64,000 nt of DNA from Mugil cephalus (lineage: Eukaryota; Chordata; Actinopteri; Mugiliformes; Mugilidae). The notes under the pieces were generated by a model. It saw only the letters and a list, made by a program, of their open reading frames with translations. It had not been told where the DNA came from and made no database searches. This document shows, one piece after another, positions 23,157-36,497 of this stretch. Position 1 is the first letter of the stretch, and every line of letters begins with the position of its first letter. Where the stretch lies: the NCBI RefSeq assembly GCF_022458985.1, contig NC_061779.1, forward strand, positions 15,545,001 to 15,609,000, given 5' to 3'. The translations under genes and the position numbers were made by a program.

Positions 23157-26100
23157 ATGGACTCAGACGAGGGTTATAACTATGATTACGACGACGAGGA
23201 GGAAGAATGTAGCGAGGACAGCAACGAAGAGGAGCCCGAGGACGACACCCTGGAGCTCGGAGAGGTGGAGTTGGTCGATCCCGTGGTGGCCGGTGGGGAG
23301 CGAGACGAGTGCAGCGAGACTGGCGGAGGGGGCCACGGCCCTGGCGAGGAAGAGGAGGAGGACTACCGCTTCGAGGTTTTGACTGCCGAGCAGATCCTCC
23401 AGCATATGGTGGAGTGTATCAGGGAGGTCAACGAGGTCATCCAGGTAGGTATTCTGGTATGTCAGCGTCAGGAAAGACCGGGGTCCAGGCTTGTGGGAAG
23501 CATAAACAGGCCATGGACGTTAGCTCAACTGTTAGCATTGTAGGAGTAGTTTACTTGCTGGAAGTTGACAGTTCACAACAGTCATAAGATCAGTGTTGGA
23601 CCAAAACAGATTAATGTAGAAATAGCTCTCTTCTGCTGTGCACAATTTGAAACGAATGTATGGACAACGTGTGCTCTGTACATTGAGATATCAATTTCAT
23701 TAGGAGTTTTGTTCCAGGAAGTAGTCTAATCCAAGTTGAGAAGTTGGCAGTACCGTCTGCTAAGCTAACGTTAGCTCGCTAAGCTAACCACCTAGCCAAC
23801 TGAAACCGTTAGCTCACCTTAACGCCTCTGGTTCTAGAATTAGATATGACATTAAGATCCAGCACTAGCTGGACGATAGTCGGACTATTTTAACCCATCC
23901 ACCAAAACATGACATGACAAATATGATAAAATTAACGATAATCTTATTTTAATGTTGGACCAAAGGCTTGGCCATCGAGTTGGTTAGCAAATTTTCATCC
24001 TATTTCAGTTACGTTAATGTTAACAAGCATTTAAATGATCCCCAACAAAGTCGGGATAGATCACATGGAGATGTTGAAATTGGCACGGTTTGTTGTAGAT
24101 TACATTTATCCGGGGAAACACGGCGTAGCTCTTCGTCTTAACCTAACGTTAACTTGGGCCTCCATTTCCTTTCACGTAGCTTCACTTGGGCATAGATTAA
24201 AATGGAAAGTGGTCTTGATAGACCTGCAGCTTCGGGCTTTTGAGAAAGGGCGTTGTATTTTTGTGAAACATCATTGCACTGTTTCACCGTAAACATGCCT
24301 TAAAACGGGAATTGATCAAATTTCACCAAGTTATTCCTGTACAGCCGCATGGCAGTTGTTTCTACAGCAGAAGCAACATGGGGATTGTTCTAAAAATAGT
24401 ATTTAGGTATAGCCACTTAATTTTACGGTTTTTATAGCCCCTACTAGTATATGTTCAAAGTGAATTTATACATGTTTTCTAACCTAAAGTTTTGAATGTA
24501 GAGTACATTATAGTAGAATAGTTGCCTTCACTTGAATGTACTTTTCTTGTAAATGTCTCCACATGTCAGGAGTGATGGTTTTGCCTGGCCTCTGAAGATG
24601 CTTCAGGGTAATGTTGCAACTGACTGGTGCCTTTTTTTCATGTAGCGACTTCTTATCCTGTCAAAAACAGAACAGGTTAAGCTTGCATGAAGTTTACGCA
24701 TCGTATTACTGAGAGACATTTCTTTTGTCGCACATTGATATCAGTGAGTATAGATCAAATACCAATCAGTATAACTCTCCCCGCCAACTTCAGAATTAAT
24801 ATGCCACTAAATCAGGACCTATCTAGAACTTAACAGTATAACCTCTGTGAAGTTAAAATGTACGGCATGGCTTGTGTAGAGTTTGTTATTTTTAACTGGT
24901 GTTACCTTATAAACAGAAAATATGGTAAATCTACCGTCTTTAGTCTTGTTTCATTGATAGCTGTGCCATGATTTGTTCTTTTGAGGAATATCCTGTTTTA
25001 ACTGTATGATTTAACACAGGAACCATTATACCAAGTATTATTTAAGCCACATCACTGAAAGTTGTATTATTTGATTATTGCGCCGCTATTGACCTAGGGA
25101 TTCCTTTTTATAAATCACAGTGAAAGGAGTAAAATAATAATTGATTGTGTCAACAAGTTACATGCAGACATTTCCCTTATCTAATCTTGTACTAGCTGAG
25201 GACAACCCAAAGTTCCTGCCTTAAACAGTGGTATAATGGCACTGACCTATATTGTACTATCTACTGTATCTACAGCACACTGCTGGTTCGCCATCATACC
25301 TTTTTCAAAATGGGTTACAACGTATGCTTGCACTTTAGCATGTTTCTGAAACTGATGCATGACTCAGGTTTTCTAGATATCATGGTGCATGCATTAAATG
25401 CCTGCGGCTAACACTTTCAGTTTTCACTCTGCTCATTAAACGTCTAATGGCTAAAAGACATTTTGAGTGAAAGTCATCGTTGTTAATCTACAAAATCACA
25501 CCCGTTCCTTGTCCCCTCTGTGACCAGCATGTCAGAGTGCCCCAATGAGACCAGGGAGTGTCAACCAATCATAAGTGTTTCTCCAGTTTCACTGTGTGTC
25601 TCTCCCAATTAGCCAGTTCCCAGTGGTATTTAACCACACAACATGATGACGGCAACGAACATTTAAGCAACACTCCAGTGGCAACTGTGTGATGTTGTAG
25701 CTGGCGATGCTTGGCCATTGTATAGCTTTCTCACTCTTGGTGTGAACATAGAATTCATTCATATCAATGTGGTGACTTCAGCAACCACAGGAAAGGACCT
25801 AAATCATACTTTACTATTTGTACATAAACCTATTCTGCTTTTTTATCTAGTGTTGTTTTGTTAGCAGTTTAGAGGCAGGGTACATTTATATGATTTGTTT
25901 TTTTTTTATGTTATATTGTTGTATCAATTAAAAGAAAACTGGGAACATCCTGTTACATTTCATTAGCCATCTTTTCTTATGACGCCAATACCAGTGCAAT
26001 ATTTTTTAATAGCTAATAATGAAGCTTCAGAGCTGCTGTCACACAAAACGCTTAAATTCTGTAAATTGCACCTGTCACTTTCAGTTTTCTTCCTTTAGCT

Positions 26101-29100
26101 TAAACTAATGCCACATAGCTGATAGGTCTCAATTACATTCAAGATACTAAGTGTTGCTCATCTGTGTTACTCTTGACCCATTTGTCTTTATGGCACACTG
26201 CTTAGATTTGTACAGTTATGTACTATCAACCCATGATAGTTTAGGCCGATGTATTTCATTAAATTGTATCAACATTTTTGCTTGTGAAAAGGCTGCAGTC
26301 TTGGCAAAACAAATGGAAATGTACTGTCCCCTTAGCTGTCTACTCTGTGGACATTAAAAAAAAAACTCAAACTAATTTTTAGTGTAATTCAATTCCATTG
26401 TACAGCCCTGCTGTGAATACAACCTTTTGTGAATAATTTCCTTTTCAGTTGATGTCAGACATGGGTTCATTTAAATTTGTGGTAGTGTGGTTTTTCAGGT
26501 AGTTTTTGTTAGCGCTCAGTAAATGATACTGAATCTGCGGCTATTTTGAGATGGTTCTGTTTTAATTGGCAATTTTGGTCATTTGTTAATCTGAAACCAC
26601 AAACTAGGAGTCAAAGATATATTTTATTTAAAGAGATTTCAAGTTATAAATTGTTATAGTTAACACTGACTAGTACTTAATTGTAAAACTCAGATTTATT
26701 TCTGACCAACAATTTCTTCATCCTTTAGAATCCTGCAACAATAACACGCATCCTTCTCAGTCACTTCAACTGGGATAAAGAAAAGCTCATGGAAAGGTAA
26801 TAATGTTCAACTATTCTCTTTATTTGAATTGAGCCAATTGGTTTGTTTGCTTTTTTTTTTTTTACACTGATTGTTTCACACTCCCTTTTTGTTTTTGTTT
26901 ATTCAAACAGGTATTTTGATGGTAATCTGGACAAGCTTTTCTCCGAGTGTCATGTCATTAACCCAAGCAAGAAGCCTCGGATCCGTCCTCCAATCAACAC
27001 TAGATCATCGGCACAGGACATGCCATGCCAGATCTGCTATCTGAACTTCCCCAACTCAGTGAGTCACATAATAACTGTTGCATTGTTCTGTTCCAGTTGA
27101 ATGTGGGTTCAGTGAAGATGTTGATAGGGATTTTGTTATAATTGTCCAGTACAGCAGTGCTGCCTTGCCTCAATAACAATATAGCGATTATAGACACATT
27201 TTATCTTGTACAATTTGAAGAAGGTCCTAACTGATGCGTTGATTAAATCCATAATGTGTAGGTTGCTTTTTTCAGACTGTACGAACAGTATGGAGAGAAA
27301 AGGTAGAGTTTATATATTCTCATAACTGCTATAACTAAAGGTATAACCCTCCAAAGACTGTGAAGGTGAATTAAGCGAGGTTAATGAAAGGCCCGTAATT
27401 TAATGTCAGTTCAAAGGTTCAGCTATATTTTTAAGATACCAGAAATAAAGCAGTAGTTGAGCACACAAAATTATCAGGTATTAATTATCTGTGAGTATCA
27501 GTTGTTTTGTTAAAAAAAATCTTCCTTTTTCCTGAGAATGGCTTCCCTCTGAAAGTCATGGCTGGTCACCAAAGAATGTAAATAATAAATATTTCATTCA
27601 TGATTCCAATTGAGACAAGTTGCTTCTCTCTTTCAGTACTTTACAGGCCTGGAGTGTGGACACAAGTTCTGCATGCAGTGCTGGGGAGATTACCTGACCA
27701 CCAAAATCATAGAAGAAGGAATGGGACAGGTACCTACTATCCATTTATTCACTGATTATAGTTAAAGCTGCCCTCAGACAGCAAGTGGCAACATCTATAT
27801 TTTCTATTTTGAATCTGCGGTAGCACGTCACATAACTACACCCAGCAGCTTGCAGTTTCCTCCAGTCCTGGCCCTCCATCCAGATACTCCAGAAAGCTCC
27901 CATTAAATGAGCTTCTGGGTCGTTTCCCCCCTGTAGCTTCTGTGGTTGCCATGAGCACACAGCAGGCCGTGGGAGCGAGTTGAAAAAGTTGAACTATGAT
28001 GAGCTCTTGTTTAAATAGAAGTGGACGTAGCATCTGGGACGTAAAGGTGAAGCCAATGCGGAAGTGCTGTAAACCTGCTGTCTTTTTAATAACCAACGGG
28101 GGACAGCTCCACTGGTGGCAAAAAGAAGTCAGACTGTATAGAAGTCTATGAAAAAAGGACCCTACTTCAGCTGTCCTGCCCAAATCAAGACATTTCCCAA
28201 CTGAAATTCATGCAAATGGCAACCACTCTGTGTCTGGAGTATTTTAATAACTGTCTGACCGATAATTTGCCTCCTGTGTTGTCTTTTCAGACGATTTCTT
28301 GTCCTGCTCATAGTTGTGACATTTTGGTTGATGACAACACAGTCATGTGAGTATCCACTCGTGCATATGTTTGTTTCATGTTACACATTGGTCTGCAATA
28401 ATCGGCATATGTGGCAATAGATGTGACTGATCCATCTTGGCAAGGAAAGTGTCAGATGTTTGTAACAATGTATAAGGTTCACTTCTGGAAGGCGTTCTTT
28501 TTTTCACAACACTGGTACATCTCCAGTGTTATGATCTGTTTGATCTTGAAGTTGGTTCGAGCTCTTTAGAAATTCAAAAGAAATAACTCAGTAAGCATGG
28601 ACACTAATCTCTTGTAACAGCTCTTAAGCTGACAGTAATTGTCTTAACCTACATTCTGATGCCAGCTAGCAAGAGACCTAACAGTGGCAACGTGTCCCCC
28701 TCTTACTATTTAATTTCAGCATGTGTGTTATCTCTTAGTTGGTGGCTCTCACAGAATCTGTTGGATTTGTGTTGATGAAGCGCTTAAATAGTTACGTTAG
28801 TGAACACATTGATATAAACACTATAATGTTTTCTTATATATTATGCCTCAGTCAGCTACTCAAGAAAACTTTGTCTTTCTTGCGTTGTTCATTGGGAGGT
28901 ATGCACTGACTAGGAAGTCACCCATTTTGTGTAATGAAGGCTAATGAATGATTTGGTTTTCTCCATAGGCGCCTCATTACAGATTCCAGAGTGAAGTTGA
29001 AGTACCAGCATTTAATTACAAATAGTTTTGTAGAGGTAAGATTAGAGATGATTTCTTCTTAGTAGTGTTTGAAATGGAAATAAAGACATTGCACTATAAT

Positions 29101-32100
29101 GTGTGGTGCTACGTTATCTTGCATGATTCATTGTACTAACTAAAAAAATGTATTTCATTGCTCCTTTAAGTGCAATCGACTGTTAAAGTGGTGCCCTGCA
29201 CCAGACTGCCATCACGTCGTCAAAGTCCAGTACCCAGATGCCAAGCCAGTGAGGTGCAAGTGTGGCCGTCAGTTCTGGTGAGAGAGCTCGGTTATACTGC
29301 TGCAAACTGACGGCAAATGTTGACTGTAAAGACAGATAATAGGATTTCATGTGAGTTGGGTTTGAAATGGCTCCTGTCGTTGCAGCTTCAACTGTGGAGA
29401 GAATTGGCATGACCCAGTCAAGTGCAAGGTATGATGAGAGTTGTTTTATCACCTTCCAGATACATGAAGCTTTGCATTTAGGCTCTAAAGTACAATTCTG
29501 TGAAGATTAACATCTGTTGTCAACGCGGTTCTTTTAATGTAGTGGCTGAGAAAATGGATTAAGAAATGTGATGATGACAGTGAAACCTCCAACTGGATTG
29601 CAGCGAATACCAAGGTATGGAATCAGTTAGTTTTTCCAGCTTTTTAGACTTTGTGTATTATGAGATAAATAATACAAAGGTCACATGTTTAATCTGTGGA
29701 ACTGCTGATACATTTTATTGCATATTTGCATGTTAATTGTAGATCAGGATACATTGACCCAATAAAAGCTGTTCTGTTTTGAATGATATTATACTGACCT
29801 CAGGCCATCCTGCCTTTAATCTGTCTCCTGCCTCTTCTTTATGGTCATTCTTATTGGCTTTGATCATAGTATATCACATTATACAACAAATACTCTCCTT
29901 CCCTTGGCAGGAGTGTCCAAAATGCCATGTGACCATTGAGAAAGACGGTGGCTGCAATCATATGGTTTGTCGGAACCAGAACTGCAAAGCAGAGTTCTGC
30001 TGGGTCTGTCTGGGTCCGTGGGAACCTCATGGCTCAGCCTGGTAAGAAGCAACAGTTCACTCCTCACGTCCACACGATCCGCTCGTCTCATGTTTCAGCT
30101 TTGCTCTGACTCACTGTTTCACTGAAAGTATTTCAGGATCAACTGATCTTCAGTAATCACAGTTGATTTGTGTAGTTTCGTTGAATGTTTGCTCTGTGGG
30201 TGTATTTGAATGTGTCAGTCCTTAATGCCTTTTACCCCAACTCTGACTCATTTCAAATGTAAGTATACCAGGTCTCACACCAAAGCCTTTGTCTCTCATT
30301 TTGATTCATTTTTGTCACGCTTCATTATAAAATTAAAGCTTTGGCTACTGCTCACTATCCTGATGATCGACACTTAAGAATGTGTAAATGAAAACCTCTA
30401 CGTAATCATGTGGCGCAACAGGGCAGATTCATCATACCCTGCCCCTCCTCAGGAGTTATGTTGAACAGTTGTTTACCCAAAGTCTGTGGCAAATGAAACG
30501 TAGCATTACGAAACTGATATTAGGTCAGCTGGCAGTCACAGTATACTGACATTTATACACACTCCAGTGAGACAAAAAAAAAAACAACACATGATGCTTA
30601 AAGTTTTTGGAGCCAGGCCACGCAGCCTTTTCCTGTGAACATTGCAGTTTACAGTCAGTTCTGATGGTATGTTGGAACGTACTTCCACCAGTCTTATTTG
30701 AAAACATTGTTGGTGTTTTTTAACATTTCAGGTACAACTGCAATCGCTACAACGAGGATGATGCCAAGGCAGCCAGAGATGCCCAAGAGGTAATTCACCG
30801 AATTGACATCTTCACAATGTTTGCATGTCGCTTTATATTTCTGGAAATAACACATGATGGCGCAGTATTTATTTTTGCCCACTTCTTGGTCAAGATGCCA
30901 CAGTCGCTGGAGGTGCCGGGATTTACATATTAAGAACAATGACTCAAACAAATGCAAGTTCCATTTAGCATTCTTAAAGAAGTAGTAAAATATTTGATTA
31001 GAACCCCCCCCCCCTCGACAAACATAGATGACAATTTAGACGGGTCAGTACATGTTGCTGCTGATCCACTGAACCCGGAGATGTACATTCTGCTCCAAGC
31101 AGAGGTGAGTGGGCTCAATTTAAAGCCAGGTCCATTGTCTGTGTGCAGCGCTCCAGGGCAGCCTTGCAGAGGTACCTGTTCTACTGCAACCGCTACATGA
31201 ACCACATGCAGAGTCTGCGCTTTGAGCACAAGCTCTATGCTCAGGTCAAGCAGAAGATGGAGGAGATGCAGCAGCACAACATGTCCTGGATTGAGGTGCA
31301 GTTTCTGAAGAAGGCTGTGGATGTGCTGTGCCAGTGCCGCTCCACACTCATGTTCACCTACGTCTTTGCCTTCTACCTCAAGAAGAACAACCAGTCCATT
31401 ATTTTTGAGGTATGATTTAAGAGACTTTTTGGAAATAATAATAGTTATTATTATTACAAATACATTCGCAAAACAGATTGAAGTCCAGGCTTTATTGAGC
31501 CTGTGCACGATGTTGTTGTTTGTTACTCACGGCAAAGTGACATTTCTGTACTACCTGCTGACTACTACGTCACTAAAACTGGGGACACACTAGACAACTT
31601 TTACATCTTTACAAATTTGGAAAAGACGTGGTGGACAAACTAACAGACTGGCTTCAGCAGGTTTTTGAAACGACTGAAACACTGGGGATCACAGACTACG
31701 TGATTTGTCAAACGAACTAAAACCAAAAGAACACATCAAACACTGGCGGTATATGCACTGAAACCAGCATTATTTAAGCACTCGTACCACAACTCTCCTC
31801 CATTTCTGTGGTCCAGGTCGACTTTGTCGCATCTCTCCCGCTTTCGCTGTGTTGTGTTGATATTGCCACTACTTCCCGTCGTCTTCTGATGCTGTTTCCT
31901 CTGTCCCACCCTCTCTTTTCCATCGGCTGTTGGCAGCAGTTGTTTGCAGTTGGGTCAGTAATCGGTTCATACTACAGAGTTGGTTCCAGATTCAGCACCA
32001 AAACATGTTTATTTGACTTTGACAGAGGTCAGGTCGTGTCTGTCCTCCTCACACCTACAGATTTATTTTGCCAACTACCCACGGTGACAGTCCCCAACTA

Positions 32101-32771
32101 GTGCAGACTTTGGGTAAAATCTGGCAAAAAATCTTGCGGCGTGTCCTCAGCTTTAGGTATTTCTGTTCAGATTGTGGGTTGTGTGAATGGAAACCAAAAA
32201 AAAAAAAAAAAAAAAAGCCTTGAATGCTAGTTCATCTCTGAAGCTCCTCAGTGGGTAGGTACCCGTGGGGAGTCTCCACAGTTACAAGCACCTTTAGTCG
32301 CTCTTGATTTTTGATTGAAGGGACTGGAATTAAATTATCCCATCCTTCTTCTGGACTGAGCTTTGCTTTAGGCAGGATTTTCAATAGATTAAAGGCCAAG
32401 ATCGCGGGTGAGTAATTTCTTTTTCTTTTAATCTATGCTGTGGCACTGAGTAATTTTGGTCATCTTGTCTTTGTTCAACAGAACAACCAGGCAGACCTGG
32501 AAAATGCCACTGAGGTGCTGTCAGGCTACCTAGAGCGGGACATCTCCCAGGATTCCTTGCAGGACATCAAGCAGAAAGTACAAGATAAGTACAGGTTGGT
32601 GAAAGAATTCTAATGCTCTCTCCCACGCTTAAGTTTGAGTGTTCTTGGACCCTAAAAAAATGTTTTGTGTGTGTGTGTGTGTGTAGATACTGTGAGAGCA
32701 GGCGAAGAGTGCTGCTACAGCACGTGCATGAAGGCTATGAGAAGGACCTGTGGGAGTACATTGAGGATTGA
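23157..32771 (+). CDS. arih1: RBR E3 ubiquitin ligase ARIH1 (HHARI)
   Basis: ARIH1 is a RING-between-RING ligase activated by neddylated cullin-RING ligases, where it adds the first ubiquitin to substrates. Fourteen exons: 23157-23444, 26729-26796, 26911-27058, 27637-27729, 28291-28346, 28969-29035, 29171-29277, 29386-29428, 29543-29614, 29911-30041, 30732-30789, 31149-31409, 32482-32594, 32687-32771. Phases close to 529 residues. The human protein is 557, and the 28-residue shortfall lies in the acidic, Gly-rich N-terminus, which here is Asp/Glu-rich ([13 protein letters not shown]). In order come a UBA-like region (about residues 75-125), RING1 from Cys158 (PCQICYLNF), IBR, and Rcat with catalytic Cys329 in [10 protein letters not shown]. 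The Ariadne domain follows ([19 protein letters not shown]), ending [11 protein letters not shown]. The start is the ATG of MDSDEGYNY; the frame is open for ten more codons upstream. Confidence 0.97.
23445..26728 (+). other. arih1 intron 1
   Basis: A 3.3 kb intron of ordinary composition. I found no exon-like open frame, no recognisable transposon and no strong motif. As the first intron of a broadly expressed gene it may hold regulatory DNA, but nothing in the sequence proves this. Confidence 0.6.
27770..28215. repeat. Dispersed repeat in arih1 intron 4
   Basis: The stretch around 28080-28170 (gacagctccactggtggcaa, then agactgtatagaagtctatg and aaggaccctacttc) matches a widely dispersed non-autonomous element I recognise from percomorph fish genomes. 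The upstream part (about 27780-28010) looks like part of the same or an adjoining repeat. Edges are approximate and no terminal repeats were resolved. Confidence 0.45.
31574..32155. mobile_element. TA-flanked MITE in arih1 intron 12
   Basis: The left end taaaactggggacacactag and the reverse complement of the right end (taaagctgaggacacgccgc) match at about 14 of 20 positions, giving imperfect terminal inverted repeats. Both ends abut a TA, consistent with the TA target preference of the Tc1/mariner superfamily. It is about 580 bp and shows no transposase. Confidence 0.55.
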
Positions 32772-34205
32772 GGACACGTCCCAATGCAACGGACTCTTGA
32801 GTATCTTGACAAACTAGAGCGCTGATGCAATTTAACAGGGCAGCACGGGCCTTCTGCCGCCTCTCCTTTGGCAAACCAACCACTTTTGCATCATTTTTCC
32901 TGGATTTGTTTAACAAAATCTTCAAAGTAAATTATATTTAAATAAAAGGTAGAGTAATAAAAAGAAAGTGTACTACAGTATTGTTAGCAACAGAGTGGAG
33001 TCTTGAGAAAGCAGAAAATCCATCTTAAGCAAATACATCCTTCTGGCTTTTATTGTAATACCTCCCCTGAACTATCTTATTTTCCTCTGTTTTTTGCTTG
33101 TGAATCTTATCCGTTTTGATTTTTGACTTTTGTTTTTCCCATTAGTGTGCAAATGTTTTCAACACAGCTTTAATTGTCCTGGCCGTGTCTGCAATATGTG
33201 GTGAGATCCTTGTCTGGGTGGCTGAATGCTCATAAGCTGATTGCAAAGGGGCAAAGACATTTCAGGGGGGAAAAGAAGAAAAAAAAAAACATAAAAAAGA
33301 ACAAAATAGCAAGTCTGTATTTTTCAATTTGTAAATAGTCCATATGCATGGGAGTTAAAAGAGCAAGAGTGGCACGTGTTTGCATAATTTTGAAATTTTT
33401 AAATATTTATTCTTCACCAACATTGAAAAAGGTGTACTTTTGCCACGCAGATCGAGTCCGTTCTCTCCCTCCTTAGACTGTGGGAGTTGTTTGGCAATAA
33501 AGTATTCGTCCTATCATCCCCTGTCTCTTCAGAGCAGTGCACAAGTTACAGCTTATCAGTAACTCTAAATGGGGACTGATAGAAAGAATCTCTCTTAGTT
33601 GCCAAGCAATCAGATAAAGGACTCAGTGGAAGTGCACTATTGGGATAGAAAACCAAGAGCAGAGAACGTTTTCCAGGTCGAGGTAAGGTAGAACGCACCG
33701 GCCCTGTGTCCCTCTATGCTAACCTTTTGCTGTACCCTCTTAGTTGTTTTTAGAGGTGTTTAACATTTAAGAACATTACTAATTATTTGCAAGAGCCAAA
33801 CTGAGTGACATTCACTCTTCTTTTTTTTTTTTTTTTTTTTTTCTTGTTTTCCTCTCTTTCCTGACGTGGCTTGGGGTAGCCCTCTTAAAGCTCAGCTTGC
33901 ACCTTGGGAATTGAATGAGGGTAATAGAATGTACTGACAGCACAGCTTCGCAGTGCTGCTAATTGGGCTCGATCACTGTCAAACAGGGTCTGGCATTTGC
34001 ATCACTCTTGCAGGGAACGATTGGACGGCATGAGGCCGACAGTGGCAGCGCCTCTTTGAAGAGATCTCTTGCCTCGCAGCGAGACCGAAACATTGCTTTA
34101 AACCAAGCTGCGCAGATGGACTTGCGTGATCCTTAAGCAGACGAGGAATATAGGGCAAACTTCTAAAGGTTATAGGAGTGTTGTTGTTTTTTTTTTTCTT
34201 TTCTT

Positions 34206-34238
<33 letters not shown>

Positions 34239-34630
34239 CGCTGTTATGCTTTTGCATTAAAGACTGTATTTTTCGCACACGGGTTGAGGTTTCAACATTG
34301 AAATGTCAGTACCCCGCCAGGTTTTTGCATTGTTCTGTGTGGTGGTTGCTCTGGATGTCAAGCTCTCTGCTTGTGAATGCTCGTTCATGTCTCTCGAGAC
34401 GTGGTGGTCTTCACGGGATTGGCTGGTGGGGGACGTGATTATACAGGCACTATTGCAAGTCAGAAGATGACACCAAAGTGTCAGCCATCATTAAAACACA
34501 TCCTTTGCCCCAATTTCAGATCTTTGGGGAATTCTCTCCCAAATGCTTCTTCTGTGTTAAAACTTATTATTTTATCCTAGCAAATTATAAACTGTATTGT
34601 TTATTTGAATAAATGTCATAAGAAATCTCA
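32772..34630 (+). other. arih1 3'UTR with candidate poly(A) signals
   Basis: Downstream of the stop are AATAAA hexamers at 32941-32946, 33496-33501 and 34608-34613. Long 3'UTRs with several poly(A) sites are usual for ARIH1. T-runs occur at about 33820-33842 and 34189-34236. No coding sequence was seen. Confidence 0.55.
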
Positions 34631-36497
34631 TTTTTGGGAGTACTGTGTGAGTCATTAGAGTAGGTCCAGTCTCAAGTGTAATTATTACTCGAACATCCAA
34701 GATGCATTTCTGCGCTGTGTGTTTTGCAGTTTAGAGTACTACTACAGACCTTGGCAGAGCTGTGTCTTCCAGGATAGCAAAATAACTTTATGCTAACTTT
34801 CATGATTAACTTTGATTCTGGCTAAAAATGTTAAGCTTTTTTTTTTTTTTTTGCACCAGGTTTACTTGCACATTGTACGATGCAGAACAGGTGGTTGTTT
34901 GTATGATGTCAGTTTTGAATTAATTTTGTCCCTGAAGTCAGAAAACTGATAATGACACAAGGAGATTGGATGGAGGATAGGCTATTTTTTTTATTATTAT
35001 TTCTTTCTCTAAGCTGTCCTGCAGTAACACCAGCTCTAGCTGTGATCATTAGGCTAACGTGCTCCCCAGGGCTCTCTCTGTTTTCATTGTGTCTGCTGGT
35101 GGTTCATGAACATTTCAACTTAAGTTTTGAAGTAACAGAAGCAGCTACTTACATTAAATGGAGACATCCAAAAACTTTTAATACTTTTCTACATATCTTT
35201 TCTTTATGCTATTAAAGGTGTTTTATTTCCTATTAGTGTAAAAAAAAAAAATGTGAGGGGGGGAAAAATAGATGTCTGTTTTGGAGAAAATATTAAAGTG
35301 CAAAATGTTGCAAACATCCTTCTGGCATGGGTGGTTGTTTGATAATGGACACAATGTTTATTGTGGTACCTACCATTTTCATTACCAAAAAAAAAAAAGC
35401 CTTGCCACTATGTGATACTCCTTAAACCGTGTCCTTAAAAAAATAAATAACCACATTATAGTAGAATTACCAACAATACACTTTAAGAGGAAATGTGTAA
35501 CTTTACCTTCTGCCACCAGGTGGAGACAACCAACCTGTATACGTTATACATTTTCTTATCTTACAATATACAAAACTGCCCAGTTTTATCATTAACATGA
35601 CCCTCACCGTGATATTTATGGCACAGTATTCCCAACTGTGGGCTGACAGATATACACCCAGATTCTACAATGGCATCGGTAACAAGCTCAAGATTGAATT
35701 GATTCTATTTAAAGAGTTGTTAACGAGGGGTGGAAGTAAATCGCTGGCACAGATAAGGCGACACAATGACGTGAATGAAAGACATTTATTAAGACAGTAG
35801 TGAGGCAAATATTAACAATCGGCAGAAGTTTAAGAAAAATCATGGAAAATTAAAATATGGTTTGAGGTTCAGTCGTAGAAGTTAGTGGAAAAAAAAATGC
35901 ACCATCACGTTGGGACATATCTCAGCGTGTCATTTATAGAGCTTCGGGTTCACCAGCTAACACCAGTGGCAGTCATCAGCATATGTGTCTGGCACTGTCT
36001 GACAGTGAAACATAAAAAAAAAAAAAAAAAAGGTCAATTGCTTACAATGATATAAAACAATATCTACCGGTCACTGAATTCAGTCTGAATTATACTTTTT
36101 TTTTGCTCAAATTGGATCAAGGTAACTTTAAAAATATATATATATAAATACAAAACTCCGTAGTTTTTTATGTTGGTTTAAGAATTAAAAACAGTGACGA
36201 TAAGGCATTTCTTTTACATAAAAAAAAAAAACAAAAAAAAACAAGCCAGTGTGGGTCAAACTTGATAAGAGTTTTAAAAAGTACACAGAGGAAAAAAGAG
36301 CTCTTCCCTTAAAGTAAGCACTAAGTGACAAGGAATGTTTGGGTGATTTCATCAGAACAAAAAAAAAAAAATGTAGTTCCACTTCATTCTTGGCGAGGCC
36401 CGACATATGTCACTGAAGTGACAGAGCCCGGTCCCCGCACACAGACCAGACCAGGGTGTCCAAAAACAAAAACTGGCATAGCGTCCATGTGCAGGAG
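34631..36497. other. Gap between arih1 and C15orf39 3' ends
   Basis: A tail-to-tail gap. The right part is probably C15orf39 3'UTR, with a minus-strand AATAAA near 35785. Short A or T runs are frequent (35239, 36015, 36215, 36360). Around 35490-35545 (aactttaccttctgccacca) resembles a short dispersed repeat. No gene is supported. Confidence 0.5.

Noticed and set aside
30930-31508. 192-codon minus-strand frame
   Set aside because: Shadow of arih1 exon 12, whose plus-strand translation is nearly identical to human ARIH1.
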